A stretch of DNA of 64,000 bases, taken from positions 55,818,873 to 55,882,872 of the forward strand of contig OZ022257.1 of assembly GCA_963978905.1 (NCBI GenBank), written 5' to 3'. Below the pieces are notes generated by a model. It did no database searches. It was not told the origin of the DNA and was given only the letters and a program-made list of their open reading frames with translations. Source of the DNA: Trichostrongylus colubriformis. Taxonomy: Eukaryota; Nematoda; Chromadorea; Rhabditida; Trichostrongylidae. The stretch's first letter is position 1. Every line of letters starts with the position of its first letter. Position numbers and translations under genes: made by a program. Below are positions 1-12,000 of the stretch, in pieces.

Positions 1-2528
1 GAAAAATGATAACTCCATTTCATGCAGTCTCTCTTGTACCCCTCGTGCACATTTGATTTTTTTCCTAAAATCTTTCAAACTGATGGATCAAAGTGCCTAT
101 GTCAGCTCCAAACGCGATCTCTCCACAGCATACATTCGAACAAGTGACATCATAAACTTCAACAACAACAGCATAAACTGCTCCTTATTACAGGGTGCGG
201 CAAAAGTATGGAACGCCTGACAAAACCTTATCATATCACATATCATAATATGCCCGCGGAATTCGATGAACCCTATGGGTTTTGCACAGGGACAGGGAGA
301 AAACGCATTCGCTGTAGGTCGTAGTTGTCGCCGCCCAAATGCTCTGGTAGGAGAAGCCTCAGAAGCAGAGATTGAATTGTGAGGAGTAGCGCGGGTTTCG
401 CACTTAGAGATGATTGACACAGAACGATCGAGTAGCTTAGGATCCGGAAAATCTGAAGGGGGGGGGGGGGTGCTCTCGGCCAAACTCTATCACCCCGCCA
501 CACACTCTCACTCTCGCAGCTCAAGCCACGCCCTATCTAGCGCTGTGAATCTTTACAATAGCCAGCTAACACGTAACCATCAGTGCTATGACCCCTAAAA
601 TGGAACTCGCTTGATTTTCGGCAGGAATTTAGCAGTCAAAATACGAGATTTGATAGACACTAGAAAACTGCGCGATGGTTAAGGAGTAGTGCCAGCTCAG
701 AATCGCCTTACGCGAGTTATTCCCATTCTATGGATTTCTAGAAGTTTTCCGTTTCACGACATCTTCTAAAATAGCTGGTAGCAGTCTTCAACGCTCAAAA
801 GTGGAGATGCAATAACTATTCGAATCATTAATAATAAGCAACAGAAAAGAAACTATCCGTTATCGAAGCGTTGGCAGTATTTTCGAACTTTGCACGGTTC
901 CTCACATTGAGCATGAGGATGTCACCATCATTTCATTGTGAAAAGCACTTTTACATCCAGGTTCTGTGTGGGTGAGAATAACACGCCCCACGCGTTGGAA
1001 CAAAAAATCCGCCCAGCTACGGCACCCGATGTTTCTGGGTGGGGTCCACGAGGTCGAATTTCCGCTTCGCGGCGTTTCACTCGCGGTGCCCCCGTACGAC
1101 TCGTCGTATCGAATGCCCTTGGTCGCCCGGGCGAGCGTGACTGCGTCACGTTTGCGCTTTCCACTCATGCCACACTGCCTCGCTTGAAGGCTGCCATGCC
1201 CTGCCACTGGCACTCGCACCCGCCTTGCCGCTCATGGCGCGCGGCCGCGCGGAAATTCGACCTCGCGGACCCCACCCGATGTTTCGCAACAGGGCAACAC
1301 GGCAGAAATGACGCTATTCTATAGCTAAAAGATCAGAAACTGGAGCAGATGCTCACCAGCGTTCAGTAGCGTCCAGTGTTCGGCTCACATCTAATGAGTG
1401 GCAAGGAAGATTCACGATAAATCATCAATTTTCTTTGCCATACGCTAGATACTAGTTGAGGGGTGTGGTTTTTGGACGGGGTGGAGTCAGCTAACAGTCA
1501 CTTGTCCGTTAATTAGTCACATGCTTTCGTTATTTTCGCTTTTAGCAATAAATCGGCCCAGCTCCAATTCTAATATCTGTAGGGGATCAGATGGCTCTTA
1601 GAGGTAAGTGATTAACTTTGCCGAAAAATTGCAAACTGCCTTTGAAACCACACATCGGCCGCCAAATAGGGAAGGCAAGGGATGTTCGTGGGCAATGCGC
1701 TGTGTGTGCAGTCTTATTGGAACTGATTAATCAGAACGACGTACGCGAAAATAGGCCGAATTGGACGCGTCCAACATTCAGAATTGCTATCATAAGAAAT
1801 GGTCACTGTCATGTTTTAATTTTTTTTGTACACATTTATCAAAATCTTTCGCATTATTACATAATTGAACCGTTCAGTATAGATGGTGGTACAAAATTAC
1901 AGATCACCATATGCGTCGATAGTCAAGTCAAAAAAAAAGATTTTTGGCTCGGCAAGCAAGGGGCTAGTGAGATATATTTGCTAATTTTCCTTCTGTTTTT
2001 TTTGCAGAGCTTTTATGTTTGACTAGGATCAAAATGAATACGCGATACATGTATGTGTCTTGCATTTTTTTTTTGAAGTTGTAAATCGATAAATTGATAT
2101 TCAGCGGTCATCCGCGCTTCCTTACCTGGGAAGGGTTCACCCAGATCCCACTGAGCCTGACGTTAATAATTATCACTTCCTCGTAAATCTTGGTAACAGC
2201 AACTTCAAAAAGATTCCCATGCTATCCTTCCCGACCAGACCCAGTAGCGCTCTCGCTGAAGCCGTTATGCTCGATTTCAGACAAAGCATAGCTCTTCATA
2301 TCGTAGGAAATAGCATGTCCTATGGACATGGAGCGGCGGGTGCAGCCGTTAAGGTTAACGCGTCTAAACCACTTCTTCGCTGATCAAAATCGGCCAGTAA
2401 AATCGAAAGCTAGACGGAACAAAAGCAAGAGATAAAAGGAAGGATACGATTAGACCCACACATGATCGAGTATGAAGCTTTATTCAGCGGAACTTATTTA
2501 TTGAAGCAGTCTTTGGAAATCCTAATTA
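1..2528. other. Left flank, no gene recognised
   Basis: No exon chain with matching phases was found on either strand. The stretch holds part of a short dispersed repeat near 480-560 (rich in CTCTCACTCTC, also near 17160-17260 and 33361-33480), a foldback element at about 1020-1305, and AT-rich unique DNA. The remaining exons of the carboxypeptidase that starts at 4323 on the minus strand would have to lie here or beyond the left edge, but its nucleophile-elbow and GGPG-type motifs were not found. Confidence 0.5.
1022..1305. repeat. Foldback element with about 40-bp inverted arms
   Basis: The arm at about 1026-1065 (GGGTGGGGTCCACGAGGTCG and onward) reappears inverted at about 1248-1290, separated by a GC-rich core. 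The core sequence around 1130-1205 (CACACTGCCTCGCTTGAAGG) recurs at 36590-36665, so it is a dispersed family. Every open frame across it is an accident of the GC-rich palindrome. Confidence 0.6.
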
Positions 2529-3350
2529 TTAGGTTGATTCAATATGAATCGGACAAATGGTAGTGATGACTTCCAGGGATCATAACTCAGCAATAGGTTG
2601 ACGAAAATGGATGCGCGAGGTACCGTTGGAATGAGTATGAGAAGCTCTTCAAAATACAATTAAACAAACACTCCAAACTAGTTTCATTGCGCCACGATGC
2701 CGCAAAGTTTCAAGCCGTCCAGAGACCACATCTGCAACGTCATAATATTTATACCGCTATCTGGCCAGGAACCCGCGGATATTGGCAGACGTCCGAAAGA
2801 AGTTCACAAGGAGCATGCCCCCGCCAGAAGTACAGCGTACTTGTGGCATTCGATGTTTGCGTTGGTACTATTCCATCGGAGAGAAGACCGCATTTGGTGG
2901 AGCGTGCATGGCGTAGAATACTGGAAGCTGCTCGATGAAGGTACACCAGTATCCGCCGACGTTTACATTCATCGAATACGAGAATTGGAGGCAAATCTCC
3001 GAAATTCGCGACGGCGGCGGTCACATGTCTACTTCCAGCACGACAACGCGAGACCGTACATTGCGAGATTGTAGAAGGCTGAGCTACTCTCGTTCAGTTG
3101 CTCCGTGCTTCCACACCCACCGTACTCCCCGGACCTGGTCCCTTCGGATTTCCACCTTTCCTCCCACCTCCAATGCCACCTGGACGGTCAAGACTTCGAA
3201 ACTCGCGACAACGTCAAGAGGGTACTCTAGAACTTCTTTGAGGCCCAGCCTCCGGGCTTCTGGAGCAAGGGCATCCGCGATCTGCCTAGCCGGTAGCAGA
3301 AGGTCATCGATAGAGAGTCTACTTGTTAGGATAAATATTTTCTGCTGATC
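2529..3350 (+). mobile_element. Decayed mariner-family transposon
   Basis: The left end reads TTAGGTTGATTC directly after a TA dinucleotide (2527-2528), as expected for a mariner terminus. From about 2690 to 3345 the plus strand encodes the second half of a mariner transposase spread over more than one frame: the block WWSVHGVEYWKLL near 2900, then YFQHDNARPYIARL near 3030-3070, then a C-terminal stretch with PDLVPSDFHL and HLQCHLDGQDFETRDNVKRV. At least one stop and several frameshifts interrupt it and no matching right terminal repeat is visible, so it is inactive. Related bandit-type mariners are known from hookworms; subfamily not determined. Confidence 0.8.
2690..3345 (+). pseudogene. 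Mariner transposase remnant, frameshifted
   Basis: This is the coding remnant inside the element starting at 2529. It covers roughly the C-terminal half of a D,D34D-type transposase. The catalytic block around HDNARPY is readable, but the following proline-serine-aspartate block lies in another frame after an early stop, and the last part is shifted again. It cannot make a full transposase. Confidence 0.75.
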
Positions 3351-3559
3351 ACTGGACCCACTTATTACAGTGTATAGAATGTATAAACGAAAATGGAATC
3401 ATGCAGATGTGAGAAATTATGAAGATGGTTGAACGAGCAACTACTTTATACAGTGTCAATTTGGGTCCAATGATCAGTTTAAGGCACCGGAATGGGTACA
3501 CGAAAACTTAGAGCAAGGAATACATGTTCTCCGAAGATGAACCTTCAACTTCAAAAGAG

Positions 3560-3925
3560 GTGATGTTGTCTCGCATTGAAAAAACGCAGCTTGGGGTCTA
3601 ATTATGACTCAGCAGTACGGCGTGTCGTTCTGAAGTCCTGCAGCCGGACAAGATGGAGACGAGGGCGATACATCGTCCACGGCTGGCTGTAGCAGCCTCT
3701 GGCCCGTCCGCAAACTACCTCCGGCTAGTGACGCAGTGGAGTGCGAGAGAGAAAGGTGGGGAGGGGTTCGGGCTCCTATTTTTCTGATTATTTCGCCGTT
3801 TTTTCTCGTTTTTTCTCTACTGTTACATTTTTGAGCACCCCTAATTTTATATTCCACAGTCTGCCAAATTTATCCCTTCCGGCGTCTTCAAATATATTTC
3901 ATCTGGCAAACGGTTCTGTTATCTA
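3560..3925 (+). repeat. Dispersed repeat, copy 1 (second copy at 22793-23120)
   Basis: The region from GCAGCTTGGGGTCT to about 3925 matches 22793-23120 in the same orientation through several blocks: CGTGTCGTTCTG, an AGTGCGAGAGAGAAAG-like block, a TTTTTCTCG run and GTTACATTTTTGAGCACCCC. Similarity is diffuse. No open frame is conserved between copies, so it is probably a non-autonomous element; no terminal repeats were identified. Confidence 0.55.
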
Positions 3926-4123
3926 TAAAGGACTCGACGAAAGATTGCCCTGCCTGACAATCCGATTGAAAAACCAATGAGGCATGATACACTTTAGTAC
4001 TGGACCAGGTTTATGGTCGTCGAAAAAAAGGAGTAATAAGAGGTTATTCAGGAGTAAAAGCTCTCTTTTAAGTTCTTTCCAAAATTTTTTTTTTCGAATA
4101 TGTCTAATTGTAAGACCACTGAC

Positions 4124-4323
4124 CAGTAGAAAACCGACGTATCTCCAAAGCTGGAGCTGGTCGTGGCATTCAGATAGCCGGAATACTGCTGGAAATTTGT
4201 GACGAAAGTAATACCAGGCAGATTAGTGATGAGATCATTTGCAGCACGTGCGGTTGTGTCACCAATGACACCATGGCAAAGTAGCGTTAGCGTTACCGTC
4301 AACGCTAACGTTGCTAACCGCAT
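4124..4323 (-). CDS. Serine carboxypeptidase-like protein, first exon only (partial)
   Basis: An ATG at 4323 opens a 66-codon exon ending at a GT donor after 4124 (TACTG|GTCAGT). It begins with a clear signal peptide (a leucine/threonine-rich core, then HGVIGDTTARA), followed by DLITNLPGITF and the NFQQYSGYLNA block. That block is the hallmark N-terminus of lysosomal/secreted serine carboxypeptidases (cathepsin A family, S10), where the mature enzyme starts with a VxxLPG segment and QYSGYL. The exon stops just before the conserved W-(F/Y)-V-E-S-Q motif, which the next exon should supply. No catalytic Ser, Asp or His is in view. A 366-bp repeat and a mariner lie downstream, so this is either the 5' end of a long gene running off the left edge or an orphaned exon. 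Confidence 0.65.
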
Positions 4324-7300
4324 GGCTGAGAATGGTGCCAGCCGCTATCACCCTCTAGCCATGCTCGTAAAATTCGGCCATAAAACAGTTGCTCCCATTC
4401 AATGGACCATCAAGCTTCTTGAACCGTAGATCGGCAAACATTTTTATCAGTAAGATTGAAAATTGAAAGAAGCAGTTATAATTACTCGATGTAGGGACTG
4501 CTGCAGTAATATGAAAAGTGAAAGAACCTGCCATGGAGACTAAAATAGCGATCGATCTTCCACTGTGGATGGATTAAAGAAATCAGAATTAGAATTCTGA
4601 TCTGTACCAGTAAATTGCCCACTCCACTCTCTTCTGTCTTGAGAGCTGCAGAAGAACTATTTGGTTGATTGTGCTAAGTGATGCGACAGTGAAGAATCGC
4701 AATGATTACAAACTCGAGAAACCGTCTCCTTTGAGCGCCATGGTGAAAGTGATTGACGCGACATCGCAGAATTATCGATTGGAGCCTCGCAGATGTGTGA
4801 TGTGTGGCGGTCATGCGAAGCACATTTGCACCGTCTGTGTGAGGAGCTACGACAGCACAACAAAGGATTAGCCGCCCAACGTAAAGCTTTGTCAAGGGGC
4901 TTGGGCATCAGGTGCGACCCTCACCCCGAATAGCGCACGGACCGTCTTTTACGACCTGTAGCCTTTATTCATAATAAGCAAGCCACAGAAGGTGTGACGA
5001 AAGTAACTTATTATGTAGTGAAGTGAGGCTGATAAGTATAATACCTCATGTGTCATGTAATGTAGTAATAATACACATAGAACTCACTATATTTATTAGT
5101 AGTCCTCTTTTAGCGGTTAAAGTACGGGCCTCTGGGGGCCCGCGCAGGCGTTGATAAGCATTCCCTAGTGCGACAGGTACCCTAATAGGGTGTGGGCCCT
5201 TATAATACTCACGTTCTACCGTGGTGCGGTGACGGTGGAACCACCTGATGCAGCGATAAATACCGCTAGCCGCACCGCTCAAGACAGTTATCCTCTATTT
5301 TTTATCCCACTTTATGCACTTCTCGAGATTATTGCTTTAGTTGGCAATGACTACTGTTCAGCGTTGACGAAACGGGCTTATGTCCGACGGTGACGACATG
5401 CTTTTACCAATAAAAGTATGGCCATAAAATCAAGCGAAAATTGGCTGATAAGCGTAATTTGTCAGCGTGCTGCTCATATCTCCCTATACCCAAGAAAGCT
5501 GAGAGTTTCTGAATCGAAAAACTGATAATACATATGTTGTGCCAATTATAACCCACTGTGAACATCAAGTTCGAGCTTTGTCCATTAGCATCTTACGGCG
5601 TAATAAGGCAGAAAAAGGGGCATATAAAGGAAATATATAAATGGAAATCGGGCGTGCACATAGGCACCGCAAGCTGTACCACACGAAACGTTTTGATGTG
5701 TCTGGCCACAATGAAACTTGGCGATCGTTGTGACCTAAACAAGAAGTGGCCAAACTCGATTTGACATGCACCATTTATGGTCGAAATTACGCTTATACAA
5801 TAATATGATTTATGAATATCGAGCCCAGTTTTTAGCGCTACGAAAAATTTGAGCCCAATCTTCACCTCTGTACCCATGGGACCGACGACAATATTGCACT
5901 AGTGATTATCGAACACGGCCATCGAACAGTCAATGCCGCCGAGGAACCGATTTTTCGTTTAGCAAGGGGTCGGCAGAGACTAATTGAAAATTCATTTTTT
6001 TCATTTTTGAGATTCCGACTGTAGTTCGTGTAAATATGAGTGAACAGCCCCTGACGACGATTATAGGGGAAATTTGGATAAAATATGAAATCGATTGTGA
6101 GTATGGAAGTCGAGGGGAATGTAAGAAAAATGTAGGAAGAAATGGTGGAAAACCCGAGAAATGAGACCGCTTACACCTCGCTAACTCTACTTTCTACGTT
6201 TCTACGTTGATGGCTTCTTGGTCAAAAGATGGGCTTTATGGAGGTTTTCTGTTGCCATGTCGCCAAAATCGCTGGTTGTTTAGTGGAGAATTTGCCACAA
6301 ATAAGCTTCTTGGACCCTTCGTTCCCTTGTTCCGAAGTATTGTTCATTGACCACATTACCCCAATCACCGTCTTTCAGAACATGTTTCTGACTGTATACT
6401 ATATTTTATATGCATAGATATACAATGGTGAGCGGGACTGCCTTCGTTGCACGGCTGCATTTTTCATTTAATTGTGCTCTCGTGCATTTTGTTTTGCCTC
6501 AGTCGTTAAACAGTAGTTGAGAAATGCCAAACGTGCAATGAGCCATCTGTGGAAGCGTCAGGAGCTACATACCCACAGACACCACAACCAGCCTTGTCAT
6601 GAACAGTTATAAAAATTTTCGAACAAAAGAAAGAGAGTGGCTCAAGACAATCGAGTTGGGTAAGGTCGATGCAGCCCGCGTAGTACCCTAAGCGTGGGGC
6701 AAACTTACAACTAACGCAACAGGTCGCTTGCAGCGCTCGTTGACCAAGTTTGAGTGTTGTGTTTTGTGACAGGAAAGTTCGAGTAACTGCTTTCATGGAT
6801 CTTGAAAGATATCAGGGCCAAATAATGGAATGGGGAAACGATCTCAAAATGTAACAAGGATTAGCTCGAGCTGATGGAAGCTTAAAGCAATAGGTTGTTG
6901 TAGTGCAGAGGCTGCTGGCGCCTTTCCATACATCTCTAGTATAATCTCTCACCGGAAAATCTGACATAGAGCCATTACCGAATTCATTTGATAATCCCAG
7001 TAATCTTTTGGAAAATCACAGAACTACTGACTGGAATAGAGAGCTCATGCACTTTCAATGTGACCGTTTTTTCGGATTTATGACGAGTGCTTGGCGAAAA
7101 TACCCTTTACAAAAACCCACAGACGAACGACGACTAAATAGAGACCAGAAGACATACAACAAAAAAAAAATAAAATATTCATTTAGGTGATGAAATACAA
7201 GAACAGAAATATAATCAGAGTGCACTTACAGTAGCGGTCAAAAATATATGCGGTTATGGATTTTAACCATAACTTTGGTCGAAGTTTACATTTCTTATTC

Positions 7301-7590
7301 AATTTTTTTTGTTTTTTGAAGGCAGCTGGTACTCAGTGAAGCAAAGTAGGGTGAAGTGTTGAGATTGGAAAATTTGTTTGACTAAAAACTCTAAAAATAG
7401 CCAAACCTTTCCAAAGATTCAATTGGCCATAAAAAGCTTATAACTCATCGAAACGGGCAGGTGGGCAGAAAATAATACGGATTGAGGCTGGGACTTTGTT
7501 GCGCGCTATTTCAAATGCTTACAGCACTGAGGCACGGAGTTGACCATTTTCAGTGGTTTCAGTTAAATAATTTTTTGAATAATTTTTTGA
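4324..7590. other. Intergenic region, no gene recognised
   Basis: Only short open frames without splice-consistent neighbours are seen. The one worth noting lies at about 4690-4868 on the plus strand and contains a CxxC-x5-CxxC arrangement (CVMCGGHAKHICTVC), reminiscent of the zinc-binding tail of some transposases, but with no supporting context. The region 5100-5300 is moderately GC-rich and could be old repeat. Confidence 0.4.
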
Positions 7591-7885
7591 GGGCGGAGGT
7601 GGTGTAGTGCAGGTGGCGCGCACTCCACTCTCATGGTGCGGGGATCAAATCCCGCATCAACGCCCGCCCAGGACAACCAAGCCTTCCATCCTCTCGGGCT
7701 TGACGAATTAGTACCAGACTCGTCTGAGAGGATAAAAGCACTGACTTGTACATCGGCTGGCCACCGCAAATCATTGTATAGGCCACACCACATTCACCAG
7801 CCATCACGATTCTGAATGGAACTAGAATGTGCGGCGCATCCCAAGAAGGGATTGATTAACGCCAAAAACATTATCCTTTAACTTT
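7591..7885 (+). repeat. tRNA-derived SINE, copy 1
   Basis: About 295 bp. The head has an A-box-like GGTGGTGTAGTGCAGG and, 35-40 bp later, a B-box-like GGGATCAAATCCC, the internal RNA polymerase III promoter layout of a tRNA-derived SINE. The unrelated body (TTAGTACCAGACTCGTCTG, CATCGGCTGGCCACCGCA, GGAACTAGAATGTGCGGCGC) is shared with 37631-37913 and 47802-48085 on the same strand, and in reverse with 37345-37500. There is no coding capacity. It would depend on a partner retroelement. Confidence 0.75.
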
Positions 7886-8919
7886 TACTTTAATTTTTTG
7901 AACCTTCACACTGCATCCTACTCGGCTGAGATAATTATTTCATTGAGTGACAGTTGCCTTCAAAACACAAAAAAAATTGAGCGAGATATGCAAACATCGA
8001 ACCAAGTTATGGTCAAAATCCCAAACCGCAAATATTTTTGACCGCTACTGTATATCCCGTGTAATTTTTGACAGCTCAGAAAAGGAAGATTCATATGAAA
8101 CTGCAGTCCAAAGCACACAACAGCCCATGACTTAAACACTGAAAACATGTGCAATGTATACGTATTGACTATTGTACTGTTCGGCATATACTCCTGTTTT
8201 TCACAATGCGTAAGCGAGACATGCGCTTGGTAAAGCAAAAACTTAAAAAGAAACCATTTGTACAGTACAAAGGGGAGGTTTACGGTACTCTAGTGCATCC
8301 ATCTGACACACTTTCACTGGAGTTCAAAGGCAGAAGAAGCACAGAGTGGTGGTGGAGCGTTCAAAGTGGAAATACGGTTGTCAATTAGAAGAACACGGTC
8401 ACGCATGGATTGGGGAATCTTTGAGCTGGGTCGTATCTTGAGTTGGAGAAAGAAGGAGATCTCTCTAGGGAGGGGGAAGGGTTGAAAGTTTCGAGGAATC
8501 CCTAACAGACTCATGTATTCTGGTGGTTTTGGAAACTGTCACGATTTTGAAAAAAGATCGATAATCATACTTTGCACTGCTTCCAGTACGAGTGTCATCG
8601 ATCGACGATCTTCTTTTCAGCATTCAATCAAGGAGATCGACTCCTAAGAAAGTTCTCTCAGCGCTATGCTTGATCCTAAGCAGAGAGCGCACTTTCCAGG
8701 GCTTATCTCCCGGGTGAGCCTATTTGGACTCTTCCCACACCCTGCACAACGTCTGCCTTGGAGCTTATGACATTCAAGTTCCGATGACATGGCTAATACC
8801 TCGTTTCATTGAGCTTCTACAATTATTAATTAATGAGAAGGAGACCTTTGTTCGGCTCTTTATGCCTATCTTCCAGTTATCTAGCGGACTGAAAAGAGAC
8901 TGAAGCGAAAACGGTCTTA
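7886..8919. other. Region downstream of the latrophilin gene
   Basis: No gene is seen. This is the 3' flank of the minus-strand latrophilin-like gene. A second C-terminal coding option downstream of the first stop codon (about 8800-8895 on the minus strand) is discussed under that gene. Confidence 0.35.
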
Positions 8920-9046
8920 TCAGAATCTTACAACGACCACATCTTTAGAACGACGCTCGTTTTCACTAGCTCCCAGCGGAAACTTTTTTCGTTTGACGGG
9001 TGCATGCTTCTCCACTGGATCGCCATGTCCATCCAGCTGGGATCCT
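8920..9046 (-). CDS. Last exon of the latrophilin-like receptor
   Basis: This exon completes the cytoplasmic tail with a basic segment ([13 protein letters not shown], then SENERRSKD) and reads VVVRF followed by TGA at 8920-8922. Within the last codons lies a strong alternative donor (GTT|GTAAGA at about 8926). If used, the tail would continue in further exons below 8900 instead of ending here. The hydrophobic last residue would suit a PDZ ligand, as vertebrate latrophilins end in one; that is inference only. Confidence 0.75.
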
Positions 9047-12000
9047 CTAAAAAAATTAACTCTCATTTTCCTTTTTTTTTCAAGCATCCTTTACGGTAAG
9101 GTTACCGAGGATCTGAAGAGGCGCTCCTACGATCTTCATGCGTGATGTCATCGGAGGATCGTGGTGATGAAGCAGGGCTTCTCTCGCTTTCCATTGGCAG
9201 ATGTCGTAACCACTCACTTGTCTTGGCTAAAAAATATGAAGTTTTTCGTGGTAATATTATATTATACTTCTATATTATATTATAATTGTGGGATCCCGTA
9301 GTCTGTGAGCGATATCATAAAGCCTTGGGCTATCACACAATCATCTTATTAGCCAAATTCATACAAACGAATTTGAATGTATGTACGTACGAGCATATTG
9401 CAATAAGATATGGGCATCGTCTTTTTGCGCTCAATGGAATCGTCCACGGGGGTCTTCGTTACCCTTACATTTATGCTGTATAATATTTGCTTGATGAAGG
9501 CCGCATGCAAAGTTTCACGCGAAAAGTGAGAGCTCGGCTAAGATACAGCTTTCCGAATTCTTGGCCGGGTGGGCGGGGCCTCCAAGTAAAGCCCCGGCCC
9601 GTCATCCGCCGCGGTTTGGAGCAAAGAGTGAGACTGTTCACGTGACTTTCTGTACCAGAATACGTCTTCGACAGCGGCAGACAACGCGGTGGGCACTTGC
9701 TTGGAGGCTCCGCCTACCCGGCCAAGACTTTGTGGTGCTGTATCTTGGCGGGATCCACATTTTCCCACGTGAAACTTTGCATACGGCCAACATTAAGCAA
9801 AAATCACATAAATATATGGGTAGCATAAAAACACATTCCAACATTAAGCAAAAATCACATAAATATATGGGTAGCATAAAAACACATTCTTCCGTGAACC
9901 CGTGTAAGGAAATGGAATAAATGTTTTTGCTTAGAGTAAGAATATAGCGATAAAACACATTGCAAGAAGGATCGTATTCAGTCTCCGTAGAAGGGGGAGA
10001 GGTCGCCCTGAGCATCCTATTTTTCTCGACACAGAGGTGTTCCTTTCTTTGATAAGGAAATACACTCTCCAGTTACACTATCCTCACTTTGGAACACATT
10101 TAAAAACACTTACTGGTTGGGGTAAGCTGCTTTTCCTTGTCGTCAGTGCTACCAGTATTCGGGCTGCTGCCACTGTTGTAGTTCGCCTTCATCATGTTCA
10201 TAATCCGTTGCCGACTGCTGATGTATTCCCTGAAAATGTAAAGTAAGGCCGCGTTCATACTTGGCGCCAGCAGGGCGTGGCTGCGTTCACACGCAGTGAG
10301 ACAGAGTAGCGCGCGGGGGAGATGCAGAGACGAGCAGGCAACGAGACAAGGTGACACAAACAGAGACGCAGAGACACGCAACCATGCCCTGTCGCCAGTA
10401 CCGTAAGGTATGAACGAGGTCTCACGGGAAAGTGCTGCTATTGCGTTTTGCTACCGAGAGCAGGGTAAGGCAATAGTCAGCAGCTGATTAAAAAAAATGT
10501 AAACGTTTTCGTCACATCCTCTTCAATGCCCCTTACTATTCAGTTTCGTTTCTGCTCCCTAGGTCACACTATGGCTCGCAATGTCGCTCGCCGCGATGCA
10601 AGACATAGACGACGCGGTCCGTCACCGTCTGATATCCTCTCACGTGAGAAGTTTTTTTCTGGAACTCCTCCCTGCACGCGATGCTGTGAGTTGAAAGGGA
10701 GGAACAGGCTATATCGAGCGTACTGGAAAGCTATCGTAATTACTCATACAAATGCTCTCATTGCTGACCGATACGCATTTAGGCCACATTCAATTGCAAA
10801 AGCATCGCAACTTAAAGGCGCAGTTCACGATAATATGAGTACCTTGGTTCCATCAGCGAGTAGATAGCCCCTTTCACAAGGGCAAAGCGTGTGCCGTCAT
10901 CACTGCGCGAGGGTGGGTGCTTAATGCGTAAGGAACATGTAAATAAGCTGACGGCCACCGTCTCAAGATGGCCCACACCCATCTTCGATTCAACCAGCTG
11001 GTAAGCGGTGGCTTTTACGTGGATGAAAAACATGATATCGACCGCGATTAGAAAAGATAGGAGATACTCCCATTGTAAAAACAACCTCATCGGATATTAC
11101 CACGTGAAAACTTGTCCAAACATTACTTGCTTATAAGCTGCAAACTCGTCGAATCCGAAGGTCAGAAACACTTCATTTTTAAGGTTTTCGCCCCGTTTTT
11201 TCTCGACACTTGTGTTCTTTGGAACTCCTAGAGTGTTCATGGAGCGCGACGAGGCACGAAAATTATCGTGAAATGTGCCTTTAAAGGAATCGTGCACGGA
11301 AATGATGAGTTCCACTGTTACCCATAAATTCATATAGTATTGGCCTTAAGGGCTGCATGCAAAGTTTCACGCGAAAATGTGAGAATGAGGCTACAAAGTG
11401 GTGGCTCAGGGAGTGGGGTCTCATAGTAAAAACCTGCTCCGTCGTCCGGTGCAGTCGCATACGAAGGGTGGGAATGTTCATTCAAATTTCTGCTCTTACT
11501 ATGAGACTCCGACCACGGCGGGAACCCGCCCCTTTGCAGATCTATATCATAGCCAAATTCCAACTTTAGCGACTTTGCATGGGGCCCTATAAGCATATAC
11601 ACACAACATAAGTATATTGGTAACAGTGGAACTCATTTTTCATGCAAGGCAGGTCGTGAGCTATAACTCGTGAGCTGATCGTGAGCTATATGTAACTCCG
11701 GCCATATAGACACAACCGAACAAAAAAAAAGAAACCTGCTGTTGTCGGCGCTGGATTTATCAGGGAGGCAGCACACGCCGCTTCGCAACCATCGTACAGC
11801 CGTCAAACGCACTTTCGAATTCATCAGGACATGTAAGACAAATATAAACACTCCCTGAAATTTTCGATAGTAAGAAGCAAATGAACAATTGGGGCAATGT
11901 CTAAGAGCGAGCAATGAGCCCATATTGGAAGTTTTTAATTAGCTTGTATCATAAATTGAATAGCTGCTACTTCGATAGCATGTGTTACTTTAGTATCGAA

